A stretch of DNA of 64,000 nt from Ailurus styani (GCA_002007465.1 LNAC01000001.1:5237460-5301459); one strand, 5' to 3'; shown: positions 45,258 to 57,250, counted from the first letter of the stretch. The notes: generated by a model not told the origin, from the letters alone. Translations and numbers: made by a program.

Positions 45258-46369
45258 TGTGACCCTTAGTGGTTGGTACCTGAAGGACAAATGGCCCCAG
45301 CCACTTTCCCAACAGAGGAAGGTGATTTCTCTGAGATTTACATTCTCTTTTGGCTTAGACAGTGCCTTATGAGGATAAATCACAGTAGTTGCTGCATGTT
45401 ATAGAATCCTTATGTGCTCTGCTGGTATATTGCAGCTGAAAGAAAATGAGCCACTTTGATGCATTTTCCCCTTCCACCTAACAATGATGGATGAGGATGG
45501 CTGAGGCTTTTTCCCAAAGCACAAATGTATTCAGTGGCTCTCTTTAGAACCCACCACTCAATTGACTCCAACACTAAAATATAATAAGTGGTGTCAGAGA
45601 AGGGTCGGCAGGTTGCTTGGGATCAGAAGCGAAATCCTAGGCTATCCTGGCCCTTGTTGATTTTAGTTAAATGCCATGTTCAGGTGTCAGTCAGAAGCTC
45701 AATCACCTAGAAGGGAAGTTAGAGCTCAGGATGGGGAAAGCGAAGATTCCTTTATGTAATGGGAACTACAGTTATTTCTTATTTCAAGCAGCCCCTATGT
45801 AACTGCCTTAAATTCTTCTGGCCAAGTAGAGACTCTGATGTGTCAAAATACAATCTGACTTGAACATTAGGGAAGGGAAGACAGGGTATGGGTTATGGGC
45901 CAGTGCGTTTACAATTTGGTCCATTGTTTTCACACCCTGTGCATGGGCAGCATCTTTGAGAAAGGAAATCCTTGGCAGAGACAGGACACCAGATGACTGA
46001 TGCCGGCCAGCGGTGTTTCATTGTCCATCCAGGAAGGAAGGCGATGCTCTTGGGCAACTCTCCAGAAATCCTGCTGTTGACACGTGCTCTGCTCTGGTCT
46101 GTGGGCAGGGAATTGCCTGGACAGGGCATCCTCACCATGTGGCTTCTGACTGGGGTCTCCCACCCCCTTCTCTAGGAAAATCCTTAGGCTAGTTCTCAGC
46201 AGATTGTATAATAAATGCTCCTTCCCATGGCTCACCCAGGTTCTAATCAAGATGCTGGACCGGCGGCATGGAATAACCTTTTCTGTAGAGATCTGCAGTT
46301 TAATGGGGGACAGAGGACTTCTAAAAATTACAAAATTAGTCCATTCTAATGCAAGAATGAAAATCTCCT
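45258..46369. other. Low-copy interval
   Basis: No recognised repeat or exon. Open frames on the minus strand at 45893-46379 (up to 149 codons) continue into the L1-like sequence that follows and carry no recognisable domain. Confidence 0.3.
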
Positions 46370-46800
46370 TCTTTATCATTCCCTACCTATTACCTGTATT
46401 CTTCAGGTATAATCACTATTCACGGTTTAGTCTGTATTCCTCTAGAGCTTTTTCTGTTCTCCTGGAAACATCTATTATACACTCGTACATACTCTTTCAC
46501 TTTTTCTCTTTTAACAGTGTTGTGTGTATCTGCTCTGCAGTAATCCCCCAATAAGCGGGCACGGGTACCCATCCAAGCGAGACAAACAGCTACCTTGTTC
46601 AGCGCAGCTGCTGCGTAGCCTTCCACAGCATGGGGTATCATCATCTATGGACCGATTTTTTTTTTATCAGTGGGGCTTTTAGAAGATCTCCAATTTTTTG
46701 CCGTTATAAACAAGACCATAGTGAACACCTTTTCACACATAGCCTTGACTACATGGCATCGCTCTTACTAGGTCTCACAGAAACAGTCCGAGTTTATTTT
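46370..46800 (-). repeat. Old LINE 3' region, antisense
   Basis: 'gctgctgcgtagccttccac', 'gggtatcatcatctatggac', 'ctccaattttttgccgttat' and 'aacaagaccatagtgaac' follow antisense L1/HAL1-type 3' sequence ('ggctgcatagtattcca ... ccaattttttgctattataaacaa'). It is strongly diverged. Confidence 0.5.
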
Positions 46801-47089
46801 CAGTAAAGGGATTTTGAAGAGGAAGAGTTTTAATGCTGAGACAAATGACCATGAGACTGTGGGATGGGGGTTGCCGGGCGCCTTGATGGGGGGAGGGCGG
46901 TCCTGCTGGCAGGGGAGGCGTCGAGGGGCTGTTCATCCTGTGCGGGCCTAGGGCAAGGGCGTCCGGTCGGCCATGATGCCGGACTCCGCGGCGTGCTCCC
47001 TTTATGACGGACAGCATTACACGTTCACAGACCCGTGATCGAGAAAGATTCGTTAGGAACAAATGCAGCATCTAAAGATCCCCCTTCCT

Positions 47090-47281
47090 GGAGCTCCTGG
47101 GTGGTTCTGTCAGTTAACCATCGGACTCCAGCTCAGGTCATGATCTCAGGGTCTCGGGATGGAGCCCACTGGGAGGCTCCCTGCTCGGCAGGGAGTCTGC
47201 TTGTCCCTCTCCCTTTCCCCTTCCTTCTGCTGGAGCTTGCTTGCTCGCTCGCTCTCTCAAAAATAAATAAGTAAAATAAAA
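47090..47281 (+). mobile_element. Can-SINE
   Basis: Sense copy with head GAGCTCCTGGGTGGTTCTG, 'agctcaggtcatgatctcag', 'ctccctgctcggcagggag', a (GCTC)n-like stretch and tail 'aaaataaataagtaaaa'. It is flanked by 'atcccccttcc' and 'attccccttcc'. Confidence 0.92.
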
Positions 47282-48290
47282 TTCCCCTTCCCTTGTTTGT
47301 AGAACTCGGATTCTACACAGGGAGGTGGTAGCAAGGTAGGGAGGCTTGTTCACCCCCACTGATGTGAAAAAGTCAGTTCATCTAGAGAAGGATATTATTT
47401 CTGTCCGTCCTTGTGCCGTCTCTTGCACAGCACCCCCCTCCACACACACACCAGACATGGACACACACATACACTCTTTTCTGTCATTTCAAGTCAGCCA
47501 TGATGCTTTTCAAACCGCACTTTGCTCTTACAGATTTCTACAGAACATGCACTCCACTTCTTTAAAACAGCCTCCTGTTTTCTTTCTTTTTCTAGAAAAA
47601 ATCATCATCCAGCATCCTGTCTTATCCCTAATAAAAGGCCCAAGGGAGCTCACATTTCTACATTTTTGTAATTGTAAGAACTGCTGATGCCACAGTTCCG
47701 GTGAACTAAAATGGCTTCCCAGGATGGCACCTTCCAATGGCATGACACCACCAGGAAAAGTTGAATGAGGATCAGGCAGTTTAAATCCTATCTGGCAAAG
47801 ATTGATGAATATGTCAATAAACCACTGATAGGCACGTGGTAAGGGCCACACAGGGTGAAGTGCTGGATGGGCAGAGATGAAGACAGTCTGTGTCCTCAGA
47901 GCAGACATTTACACCCCTGTGGTGTAACACGTTCCTGTAGCTGCGTGGTGTTCACCCAGCTCTCCCTGCCCATACGTGCCTTCACCGGTACAGGGAGCAC
48001 CGTTGTAGATGGCGCTTGTCTTTGCATCTGCCGAGAATGTCTCCCAGCGTGGGGAAAATGTCTCCCAGTGCGGGGCCAGGCAGAACGTTGTCAAGACCCC
48101 AACTGTCTGCTCCAGTTGAATCACTGCATCCCTGGGCTGAGGTAAAAGTTAACAGTGTGTGAGAACTGCCTCGTCAGGCTAATGTCAAGTGCACACAGAC
48201 TAGCAAGGACTAACCAGGAAGCCAAGTTGTACATATAGGCGAGTAGTCGCTGGCCTCCGGGCTTGGCTGCTCTGCACAGTGTTCACCCAT
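47282..48290. other. Low-copy interval with a 21-bp tandem pair
   Basis: No exon recognised. At 48035-48076 two 21-base units, 'gaatgtctcccagcgtgggga' and 'aaatgtctcccagtgcggggc', stand in tandem. A short C/A-rich run is at 47430-47470. Confidence 0.35.
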
Positions 48291-48440
48291 ATGTGACAAA
48301 CCCCTGGGCACGTGCGTCCAGACCTCCTAGGACAACTTGCTAACCATGCAGATTCCTGGGCCCTACACACAGGGCTTCTGATGCAGTGGGTCTGGGGTGG
48401 AGTCTAGCACTCTTGTCTTTAACGACATCTCAGGTCATTG
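48291..48440. repeat. MER5-like hAT relic (weak)
   Basis: 'accatgcagattcctgggcc', 'ctgatgcagtgggtctgggg' and 'catctcaggtcattg' resemble the middle of a MER5-type non-autonomous hAT element. The terminal parts are not clear, so strand is not assigned. Confidence 0.45.
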
Positions 48441-49560
48441 TTATTATAGGTGGCATGCGGTGGGGGTGTCCCAGGTTAGCAACCAGCCAAGGGGCTGCTT
48501 GCGACCCCACCTTCTTCCTCCCTAAACTGCCAAAGAATATAATAGAACTTGAATTCGTTACCGTGTTAAAAAACCAGGATTTCGTCTTCTTGGAGTCTGA
48601 GAGTGGGTGAGGGGCGGAGCGTGACGGAGAGCGATAGAGTGCGCCTGAGAACCCCTCGATGCTTCGGACTGGAAGGCCCCACGGTCTGGGCGGGGCAGGG
48701 GAATGTCGGGTTGACTGAAAGTCTGGACGGATAGCTAGGAGATTCGTTCTCTCAAGAAGCTGGGATGGAGGACAACCAGGCCACAGAGAGCAGGGCTGAC
48801 GCACAGAGCTGGACATCGGGGATTATATGAAAGTCTGCGTCCGGAGCCTAGACAGCCAGCTCCCACGCCCTGCCTTTTCTCCAGAATGTTGCAGCCAGGC
48901 CGTGTCCCCAGAGGGGCCCCTGGAAGATTCTACTCCAGGCCCATAGGAAGAGCTCTGGAGAAAAGTCCCTGATCCCCTGGGCTGAAGCCCATCAGTCAAC
49001 GATCCCAACCCCTAGACAGAGCTTTTTCAGACCTTCCTCTTGGACGTGAGCAAACAGCCAAGGATGAGCAGAGCTCGAGGAGGAAATCCTGCCCCACGGA
49101 AGTGAGGGAAATAAACAAGTAGAGGAAAGAAATCCCAGGGAAAGGTGATTGTAGGAATCAGCAAATAATTTCCAAGTCGACTTATTATTTTCAGAGAGAT
49201 TGGAGGACACAGTGCATCCAAAAAGCAAGAGCAGGATGCTGATGGGAAAGAAACCCCCAGGGAGATAGAATGAGCTCTTGGAAATTGAAAATGTAGTCGT
49301 CATCAATAAACGTGGAGGAATTGCACAATAAAGGTCCAGGAAATACCAGAACGCAGAATACTACTACTACTACAGGAGTAATGGAAAATATGAAAAGGTG
49401 GGAGAGGAGAGGGTGAGTCTCGGAGTCTTAATATCTGACTGATAGGAATTCCTGGAAACAAGAAGGGAGAACGTGGAGAGAGGGAGTTACTGAGAATCTA
49501 ACTCAAGAAACAAGCCTGAAGGACACAAAGCACTCTGCTGAAAGCAGAAGCAGAACAAAG
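48441..49560. other. Low-copy interval
   Basis: No exon or repeat recognised apart from a short (CTA)n tract at about 49360-49372. Frames on the minus strand at 48430-48816 are partly MER5-like sequence and not convincing. Confidence 0.3.
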
Positions 49561-49564
49561 AATG

Positions 49565-49604
49565 AGGACAATAGTATTTTTTTTTTTTTTAGGACAATAG
49601 TATT
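49565..49604 (-). mobile_element. Target duplication enclosing only a poly(T) run
   Basis: AGGACAATAGTATT occurs at 49565-49578 and again at 49591-49604, with only T between. This is the footprint of an L1-driven insertion that copied nothing but a poly(A) tail. A plain local duplication with T-run growth is the alternative. Confidence 0.6.
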
Positions 49605-50480
49605 AACAGTTGTAAAACCCGATATTTGTTGGTGGTGCACTCGGTGCCAAGCCCTGTTCTGGGGTCTCGGAGGTATTAGGTCCTTAGTCTGCACGCTGCC
49701 CTTATAAGAAGGGCCCTCGTGTCTGTTTCACGGAGGCACACTCTTGAGTTACATGCCCCGGGTGGCGCGGTTCATAAGTGGCCCCATGGGGTTTTAGCGG
49801 CAGGTGTTCTGCCATCTGCTTCTGTCGCCGTGACATGGCGGCACACCGTGCATGAAGAGAAGACCGTAAAGGTTGCAGAAGGGGAGAAGCAGGACCCAGC
49901 CGAAAGCTTGTGAATCGGAGAATATGGGTTTATCTAAGGCCACCCTGGAAATGGGAGGGCCACGGGGAGATGCCTTCAAAATTCTGAAGGAAAATGGTTT
50001 TCAAGGCAGAAATCTCTACCAGCCGAATCCCAAGCAAGCGGGAGAGTCGAAGACAGACATTTCCAACTGGTGAGGCTTCAAACAACTTACCTCTCAGGCA
50101 CCCTTTTTAGGAAGCTACCAGAACTGTGTTCCAACAAAACAACAATCAGGAAAAACATGGAATCCAGCCGACAAGGAACCCAGCTCCAGAGGGGGCCCCG
50201 GGCGGGGAGAGGGGAGACGAAGGCTGTGGCTGCGGGCAGAGGGAGGGATTAGCCGTGAGAGAGAAAAAACAGCAACCCTCAACCTCTGTGAATGCAGGAA
50301 AGAAATAGGTAACAAAACTAACAAAAAGCTGAGTAGGCACAGTTCTCAGTAGTAGAGAAGAAACTACCAGAAGAAATAAGGAGTGACAAGTGGTGCTTAC
50401 TGAGTGGGACGAGTGGCTGGAGGGGCCAGGACAGGGGGCGCTGTTGGTACAGGCCTTTGCTTTAAGTGTTTCGTTTCTTT
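49605..50480. other. Low-copy interval with a weak MIR-like relic
   Basis: 49615-49755 has a decayed antisense MIR-like order ('ggtgccaagccctgttctgg', 'tctgtttcacggaggcacac'). The rest holds no recognised feature except an AGGGGGCGC word at 50432-50440, which resembles half of a CTCF core. Confidence 0.35.
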
Positions 50481-50485
50481 TGATT

Positions 50486-50702
50486 TTTTTTTTTGTTTAG
50501 ATTTTATTTTGCTTTGTTTTATTTTATGTTATTTTGAGAGAGAGAAGGGGCGCATGGGCACATGGGGTGGGGCAGGGCAGAGGGAGAGAGAGACTCTTAA
50601 GCAGGCTCCACGCTCAGCATGGAGCCCGACGCCAGGCTCGATCATAACCTGAGCTGAAATCAAGACTCGGACGCTTCACCGACTGAGCCACCTGGGTGCC
50701 CC
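50486..50702 (-). mobile_element. Older Can-SINE
   Basis: T/A-rich tail, 'gttattttgagagagagaag', 'cttaagcaggctccacgctc', 'gagctgaaatcaagactcgg' and the end GAGCCACCTGGGTGCCCC. Older subtype ('aaatcaagactcgg'). It inserted at the edge of the L1 relic to the right. Confidence 0.9.
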
Positions 50703-51095
50703 TTTTCTTTCCATGTTTTAGAGCAGTTTTAGGTTCCTGGCAGAGTTAAGCGGAAGGTTCAGAGACTTCCTCTCTACGCTCCGCGCTCACAAAGGCACAG
50801 CTTCCTCGATCTGTGTCCCCTAGCAGGTGGTACGTTCGTTACGACTGACGAAGCTGCGTGGACCTGTCCTCGTCACCCACGGCTCACGGGTGGCATTAGG
50901 CGTCCCTCGGGGCGCCGCGCGTTCTGAGGGCTGGACAGATGTGTGCTGATGTGCATCCGCGTGACTATATCAGGGCAGCCTCGCCGCCAGCAGAGCCTCC
51001 GTGCTCCTGTTTCTCTCCTGCACCCTGACCCCTGGCAGCCAGTCTTCTCACTGTCTCCATCGTTTCTCCGTCTTGACTTTCTAATGATAGGCATG
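50703..51095 (-). mobile_element. L1 3'-UTR relic, antisense, unusually CpG-rich
   Basis: The order 'gagcagttttaggttcctgg', 'gaaggttcagagacttcctc', 'gtggtacgttcgttacgact', 'tggcattaggcgtccctcgg', 'gactatatcagggcagcc' and 'tcactgtctccatcgtttct' follows an L1M 3' UTR in reverse. Compared with the equivalent stretch of the large L1 (14005-14200, 15720-15930), this copy has many CpGs and a high G+C. It is non-coding. Confidence 0.7.
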
Positions 51096-53019
51096 CATTA
51101 AGTCGATTAAGAAAAATTCATCGGCGTTCGCCTAAGAAAACAGTAAATCTTTTGAAAAACCGGGAAATCGGGCAGCTCAGGGCTGCCGTGGTGCGTGGGA
51201 GCTTTGGATGGAGCGCCACCGCTGTGAATCCTTTCGGATAGGAGCTGCCCTTCCAAGTTCGCTGTCATCCCAGACGGGTCCGCTTCCCTCATTTCTTTAC
51301 TTCTGGTCCTTGCAGGTTTCAAGTGTGTGCCTTACAGTCGAGTGAATGTCCTGGTAGCCTGCTCAGCTGTCAACCTGCTAGGAGTCAGTATGCGGAAGAT
51401 TCGTTCCCTGCGGGGACAGGCTCTCGGGTGCCACTGCTGAGGCTGACACCGGCAGTTGCCTTGTACCGGAGTCCCATTCAGTACCCCAGAATAGCTTCTC
51501 GCTGAATCACACTGTTTTCAGAAAGCCCCGAGTAGATTACTTAAGTGGGATTCACACTGATGTAGTGAAATCCCACTTTGAGAGGCTCGTCTTGCAGGCA
51601 AAGGCGTTCAAGCCCAAAACCCTTAATGGGGGTTGTCTCCACTGAGCAGGTGGCAGATGGCCCATCCGTTCTGCTTCCGGGAGCTTCTACAGCAAATCCA
51701 CCAGGATGACAAGGACGAAATCGTCTCGTCGGAACGTTGTCAGTAGGAATTATGAAAAGTGTGTTTCATGCCCCCTGGAGTCGCCACTCGGATTTTAGCG
51801 AAGTGCTACACGGATCTTTGATCTTTCGGTGTGTTGTTTAAAGGACGATTGTCATTCTCTTAAGAGGAACGAGAGCTCATGGAGCCCTAGATCGAGGTGG
51901 TCCCGGCATTCACAAAGAGCAGGAGGGATTCCTTTTTGTTAAGACAGAGGGAAAGAGAATGTTTGTGTGAAAGAGCAGCCGTAGCAGAAGCCAGTTCAGT
52001 GCGTGCGAGTCTCCATCTGGAGAGCTGTCAGGTTAGGAGCGAGGAGGTTAATTTCTCCTTTTAGATCCTTTGTCAGTAACACCAAGAAAGTTTCAGGCTC
52101 GAGGCAACTTTGATGGGCCTTCCAAAGCTGCAGGCCCTTCTTTTAGTAACTCTACTGCAACCAACCATTCCACTTGGACATTAATTTCACTTTACAAAGT
52201 GTCAAGAACTGGAGCCACTATGGGAAAGACATTTAAAGGCTGGTGATGGGAATCCACAGCCTTGGGAATCCCAGTAGTGAGTCATCGACAAGGCAAAGAT
52301 TTGAGTGCAGGTCTCTCTCAGCCCCCAACAGAAATGCCTTCCATTAATATGCTCAGGAAATACTAACAAATGACAAAGCACAACCAAAGGGTTTGTCAAA
52401 CTCAATATGTTTTAAATAAACTTTTCTGCAATTATATTATGTCACCGGCTTAATATTTGAGATAGTGGCTGATCACAACGACTTGGGAAGTTTTCCAGCC
52501 CTTACTACTCAAGAGATTTTCCCAGTTTTGAGCCGCGAATCTCCAGAGTTTAGACGTATTGTTCCCCACATTCAGCTTCACCTTGGATGTGTTTTGGAGC
52601 TGCTAGTTGTTACTCTGCTTCAGACTTTCTCAAACCTCATGAGTCTCCTTAAAGAAACCAGACTTGGGAGACAAAAATTATGGTTTAGCCACACAGTGAG
52701 TGATTTACTAAAATTAGTTCACTTCTGTTCTGAAGTGCTGATAAGGAATTTGTAGGGGGATGAAAGAAATAGATGTTTATGACATTAATCTCATGTGTCA
52801 AGTCCTGTGTAATGAAGTATGGGGCGAGGAGGATCACAGCAATGTTCAAAACCTGGGAAGAGCTCATGGTACTGAGTTCTCTTTCTCCTGGGTTTGTTTC
52901 TTTTAATAAATCAGTCCTAAGTATGGAATGTTTCTCAGGCGCTGATCATGTCAGAGGTGGCGGAGTGGGCGAAGGGCATCCCTAACTGGAACCCCACCCT
53001 CCATTATTCAGTATTTTCC
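51096..53019. other. Low-copy interval
   Basis: No exon or repeat recognised. Composition shifts from moderately GC-rich (51100-51520) to AT-balanced. The 96-codon plus frame at 52465-52755 has no recognisable domain and no coding-style context. Confidence 0.3.
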
Positions 53020-53222
53020 AAAGTGTTTTCTGCGGGACATCCACATCAGCATTACATGTAAACCCTGTTAAATATTTAGATTCTGGTGCCCACCTCCTGT
53101 CCCCAGACCTGATGAGGGAGTATTCTGGAGCAGAACTGGGGAATTTGCATCTGTGGTGCATACGTAGCATATGTAGCAAACTCCCCAGATGATTCTCAAG
53201 TACGCTAAAGTTTGGGAATCTG
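53020..53222 (+). mobile_element. MER5-like hAT relic
   Basis: 'ttccaaagtgttttctgcgg', 'acatccacatcagcattaca', 'cccacctcctgtccccagac', 'ctccccagatgattctcaag' and 'tacgctaaagtttgggaatc' follow the full order of a MER5-type element, including the paired ends (...aaagtg / ...aaagtttgggaa). Non-coding. Confidence 0.75.
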
Positions 53223-54600
53223 CGGAGACTTCCAAAGGTTCTACGTGGTGTGATGCTGTACATTGTGGGGATGATGAAGAGCGAATAGCAAGTGCGAAGT
53301 ATTCAGTGTCCAGTCTGATGGACAGAGACACGCGGTCAGTGTGTCACCAAAGGCTACGTGATTCGAACCCTCAGGACATTTAAATGGTGAAAAACAGGCA
53401 TTTATTTCTACTGAATGCCTTATGTTTCAGCTTCACCTTGATTGACATCAAACGAGTTATTTAATCTACTTCAAACCCAATTTTGTTTTTCTCATTAAAG
53501 GAAGCAGTGGCGGAAAGAGTTGAATTTTAATCCTCACCTTCATTTAGTACGAAGGCCAAGGACAAGAGGGGTCCCTTTAAAAGATGAACATCTTGCTAAA
53601 GTGTAGATAATTTCAGCGCAAATGCATGGCAACCTTTTGAGACGAGAAACTCAGGTGTGAGCTGAGAGCTCAATGGGGAAATGGACAAATCTGGAAGATA
53701 ATCAAGGCGTTGGAATACAAATGTCAGGATGATGGGAACGACTCAAAATCCTACAGCATTTTCCTGCTCCTCCCCTTGTCTCTCTCCCTACCAACCCACA
53801 ATGTTCTCGGAACCACTGGCATTTTGGAAGATAAGCATTTTGGAAGGAGGAGTGAATGAGATGCAAGGAGGGAAGTATGGGAGAAATGAATGGGGAGAAA
53901 AGAGAGGCACGTATCTGTGCCGCATAAAGCTCATTCCTCCAAAAAAGTGAATGGGAGTTAAGTGGTCAAAAATCTTTGGGCCGTTGTCCTTCTGGCCCCG
54001 AGGACTGATGACAGTGGCCTGGAGTGTCTTCACTCTGCCTTATTACCTGCTTTGTCCATGTTGGACTGTTCTGCTTTAAGAACAAATTAGATGAATAAAA
54101 ATCCTTTGCTCAGGATGAAAAAAATGCATTTCTGTGGAATCCGGGTTCTTAGACCAGCTTCAGTACTTACCAGGTAACCCATGGAGACTTTGTTCATAAG
54201 TAGACGTCTCTGTTTTTGCGTGATAGGTTCTTGCCTTTCCATTTTATTTATGTATTCTTTCTCCCCAAAGAATATCAAATACTTGAATATTGATCATGCA
54301 TATGGTAAATATGAGAGTCATATAAAGGATGTTCCCATAATGGATGGAGCACTAATAAAATTTTGGGAGCAGTGGTGATAATGATTGGCTAAGGTCATTT
54401 GGGAAAATAAATATGCTTTTCCTATTTTTTTTTAAATAAGCAAGTTGTTTAGTGGGAGTTTCAGGAAGATATATGTAATTAGTAGTTACAACAAGCTTAA
54501 GACAATTATTTTTAATAATACATCTATACAACTAAAATTCTTTTACTTAACAAATGAATACAAGTAGTAATTGCTCTTGCTGGAATGTCCTAATGATTTT
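53223..54600. other. Low-copy interval
   Basis: No exon or repeat recognised. The right part (54380-54560) is strongly AT-rich. Confidence 0.3.
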
Positions 54601-54705
54601 GTAAAGTACATTATTAACCTTCATGACAGCATGGGAAGTGATTATCATTCTAACCATTTTTGCAGATGAGAATATGAGTAATAGGGGTCAAATAACTTGA
54701 TTGTT
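54601..54705 (-). repeat. MIR fragment, antisense
   Basis: 'ttattaaccttcatgacagc', 'atgggaagtgattatcattc' and 'ccatttttgcagatgagaat' match the central antisense MIR segment. Short and diverged. Confidence 0.6.
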
Positions 54706-54793
54706 GAAGAAGCAAGCTTGTTATACCAATCTTAAGACTTTTTCAATCATACCTATCACATTTCTTAAAATCATTAAAAACCAGTATGGGGGT

Positions 54794-54899
54794 GGGGGTG
54801 CCTGGATGGATCAGTTGGAAGAGCATATGACTCTTAATCTTGGCGTTGTGAATTCAAGCCCCACATGGGGTATAGAGATTACTTAAAAATAGAATCTTA
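54794..54899 (+). mobile_element. Can-SINE (short, older subtype)
   Basis: Head GGGGGTGCCTGGATGGATCAG, 'gagcatatgactcttaatc', 'gtgaattcaagccccacatg' and an A-rich tail. The flanks 'aaaaaccagtatggg' and 'aaaaatccagtacaggg' are a decayed target duplication. Confidence 0.88.
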
Positions 54900-56309
54900 A
54901 AAAATCCAGTACAGGGAAGTTCTTTATTTTTATCAAGTTATTATGGCTAAAACAATTGTCTTGGGAAAAATTTAAAATGCAGCAATGCCTATCTTTATTG
55001 CATGTCCTTGGTTCTACCATGCTATTTGCTGTCTAATATGAGAAAACCCGGTGAAAATCTAGGTCAGAAGAAAGACCTACATCTTTTTGAATATTAATCT
55101 ACTGAGATCCCTACCTAATTGAGGGAAAACACATAATGAAGTGTGCCAGATCTTTTTTCTTTCTTTTCCATAATTATCATGATTCCTTAAAATAGAAGAT
55201 AAATGTCTCTTAGATTGAATGTGTAGATAATGGTGTGTGTAATAGGGTATCATCAGGGACCCAGGACAAGTTTGATTTCCCAAGAAGAAAGACATCATTG
55301 TCCAGATCTGATTCTGTCCATTTCTCATGCTACATTACTAGGCTGAGAAGATAGGCATTTTCAAGTTAATGGTCTTGTACCCTAAATTGGGATTCAATAT
55401 GGCGGTCACTTTGTCGATGCTTACTGTAAAGCAGCGAGTCCTGGCGAGTAAGGGCTTAAGAGTGGGGAGGACACATGAAGCCAAACACGTAGAGTCCAGC
55501 TGGGTGCTGGCTGCCTGGTGTGTGGTTTGGAGCTTCTCTGCCAGTGGAATACTTCACAAGGGGGCTTCTTGCTTTCCTTCCCAAGATCTGGTCTCCTCCA
55601 GGGCCCTATGCTTGCACTCACAGTGCTGACACTCTTAGGGCCCGGTTGTACCATGCATTGTTCAACTCCTTGTCCCTGGACACGTGTGTGGTGTCTGGCA
55701 TGAAGTCAGCACTCAGACGTGTCTGCTCATAAATGATCACATCCCTGCCACTTCCTGTTCCTTTGCCCCTAAAGCCTCCTGTGTGTACTCACATATGCTT
55801 GGTTCTGCCAGTATCTTTAGATATCCCACTGTCCTGCCCTCTCCATGCCTTCTGAGTTCAGGCTTGTGTTAACGATCACTTGAACTTAACCATTCCAGAG
55901 CAAATTTGAGGACCTGTTGTTTGCCAGACAGTTTATAGACATTAAATGTCTAGGGACAGTACCGATCAAGTTCAAATCACAACAGCATTATGATGGATGA
56001 CGTTGTTTTCCTGAAACTGACTTACATTGCCGGGTAAAAAGGTGGATTTTTCATATTTCTCTGTTTGTTGTCTAAATGATGTTTAAAAAATGTTTTCCTT
56101 TGACCCCAGTGGGCCTCTTCGCACCCTACCCTGAGATTGGAAACATGGATAACATGTTTGAAGGCTGCTGGAAATGGTCCTGCAGACAGAGGAACAAGAG
56201 ATCGTGATTTATGTCACCAGCCCCATTCTAGTCATGGAGCAGTGATCATCCCATGAGGCCCCACCCAGTCTCTCTGCTTCTAGATTTTTGCTTTCTCACC
56301 TGTTCTTCA
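54900..56309. other. Low-copy interval
   Basis: No exon or repeat recognised. Overlapping open frames on both strands at 55369-55872 are short and lack recognisable features. Confidence 0.3.
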
Positions 56310-56560
56310 CGCTGCTGCCAGATGACCCTTCCGGAGCCCAGCTCTGATTACATCGCTGCCCCATTTTGCTCAGAAGTCATCGGCGGTCCCACTTCTAACC
56401 AGATCAAGTCCTCACGTCTTGGTCAGTATTCATGGTGCCCTTGCCTCTGGTCCCAATGGATCTTTCCGTGGAATGGGGCAGCGTTTGTGAAAGTGCTCCA
56501 AGTTGTGTATTTTCATGTTTCAAAACCACGTATTCTCTTCCACAAATTCCTGTAAGGGAC
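56310..56560 (+). repeat. Old interspersed repeat, L2-like (weak)
   Basis: 'gctgctgccagatgaccctt', 'gctctgattacatcgctgcc' and 'aaccagatcaagtcctcacg' resemble the common order of an old mammalian repeat ('cagagtgatctttc ... atcatgtcactccc ... atcaagtccaaactcc'). A similar beginning occurs at 63390-63450. The family is not certain. Confidence 0.4.
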
Positions 56561-56859
56561 AGCTACTCTGAACTTATTTCGGTCCCAGGAAGCCTTGGGG
56601 ACATGTCCTCCATGGTTTCAGTTTCTGGTGTTACTACTTTTCACATGATGCATCCTTGGGTGTTGGGGTCCCCAAATGCCACATCCTATTCTACATTCTG
56701 GAACTCCTGTGCTGGCTGTTACGGCTTTCTCACACTGCATCTGTTATCTGGGCCCCAGGCTATAGGTGTAGTTTTGTCCTCCTTCATCCTGGACCTCCCC
56801 GCCCCCCCGTGACTTGCCCAACCTTTCACTCAGCTCAGAGTATTAACAGCAGTGCATAG

Positions 56860-56972
56860 CATCCATAGGACCCTTCTGTGTACCTGGTACTCTGCTCATT
56901 GCTTCCTGCATTATATAATTAGTCTTCAAAGACTGTCCAAAGAAGGTGCTTTTTAAAAACCCATATTTTGCT

Positions 56973-57007
<35 letters not shown>

Positions 57008-57250
57008 TTTTAAAGATTTTATTTGACACAGAGAGAGAGATTACAAGTAGGCAGAGAGGCAGGCTCCCTGCTGAGCAGAGAGCCCGATGCGGGCCTCGAT
57101 CCCAGGACGCTGAGATCATGACCTGAGCTGAAAGCAGGGGCTTTAACCCACTGAGCCACCCAGGCGCCCCATATTTTGCTTTAAATGGAGGAGATCCTTG
57201 CCCAGGGTGAAACATTTGGTGAGCAGCAGAGCTGGGATTGAACCTGGGTG
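56860..57250 (-). repeat. MIR relic split by a young SINE
   Basis: The left half ('cttctgtgtacctggtactc', 'cctgcattatataattagtc') ends at the SINE. The right half resumes with 'gatccttgcccagggtgaaa' and 'agcagagctgggattgaacc', in correct antisense MIR order. The two halves show the SINE landed in an intact MIR. Confidence 0.7.
56976..57169 (-). mobile_element. Young Can-SINE with perfect 14-bp target duplication
   Basis: CATATTTTGCTTTA stands at 56962-56975 and again at 57170-57183. The tail is a long uninterrupted (TTTA)n and the body is near consensus, ending GGCGCCC. A pure tail microsatellite and identical flanks mark a recent insertion. Confidence 0.96.

Noticed and set aside
52465..52755. 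96-codon plus frame of balanced composition
   Set aside because: It looks superficially protein-like but matches no family I know. There is no acceptor/donor pair or neighbouring exon to support it.
57040..57170. tRNA gene suggested by box-like words in Can-SINEs
   Set aside because: Can-SINE heads are tRNA-derived, but the copies lack a foldable tRNA and sit within full SINE bodies with target duplications.
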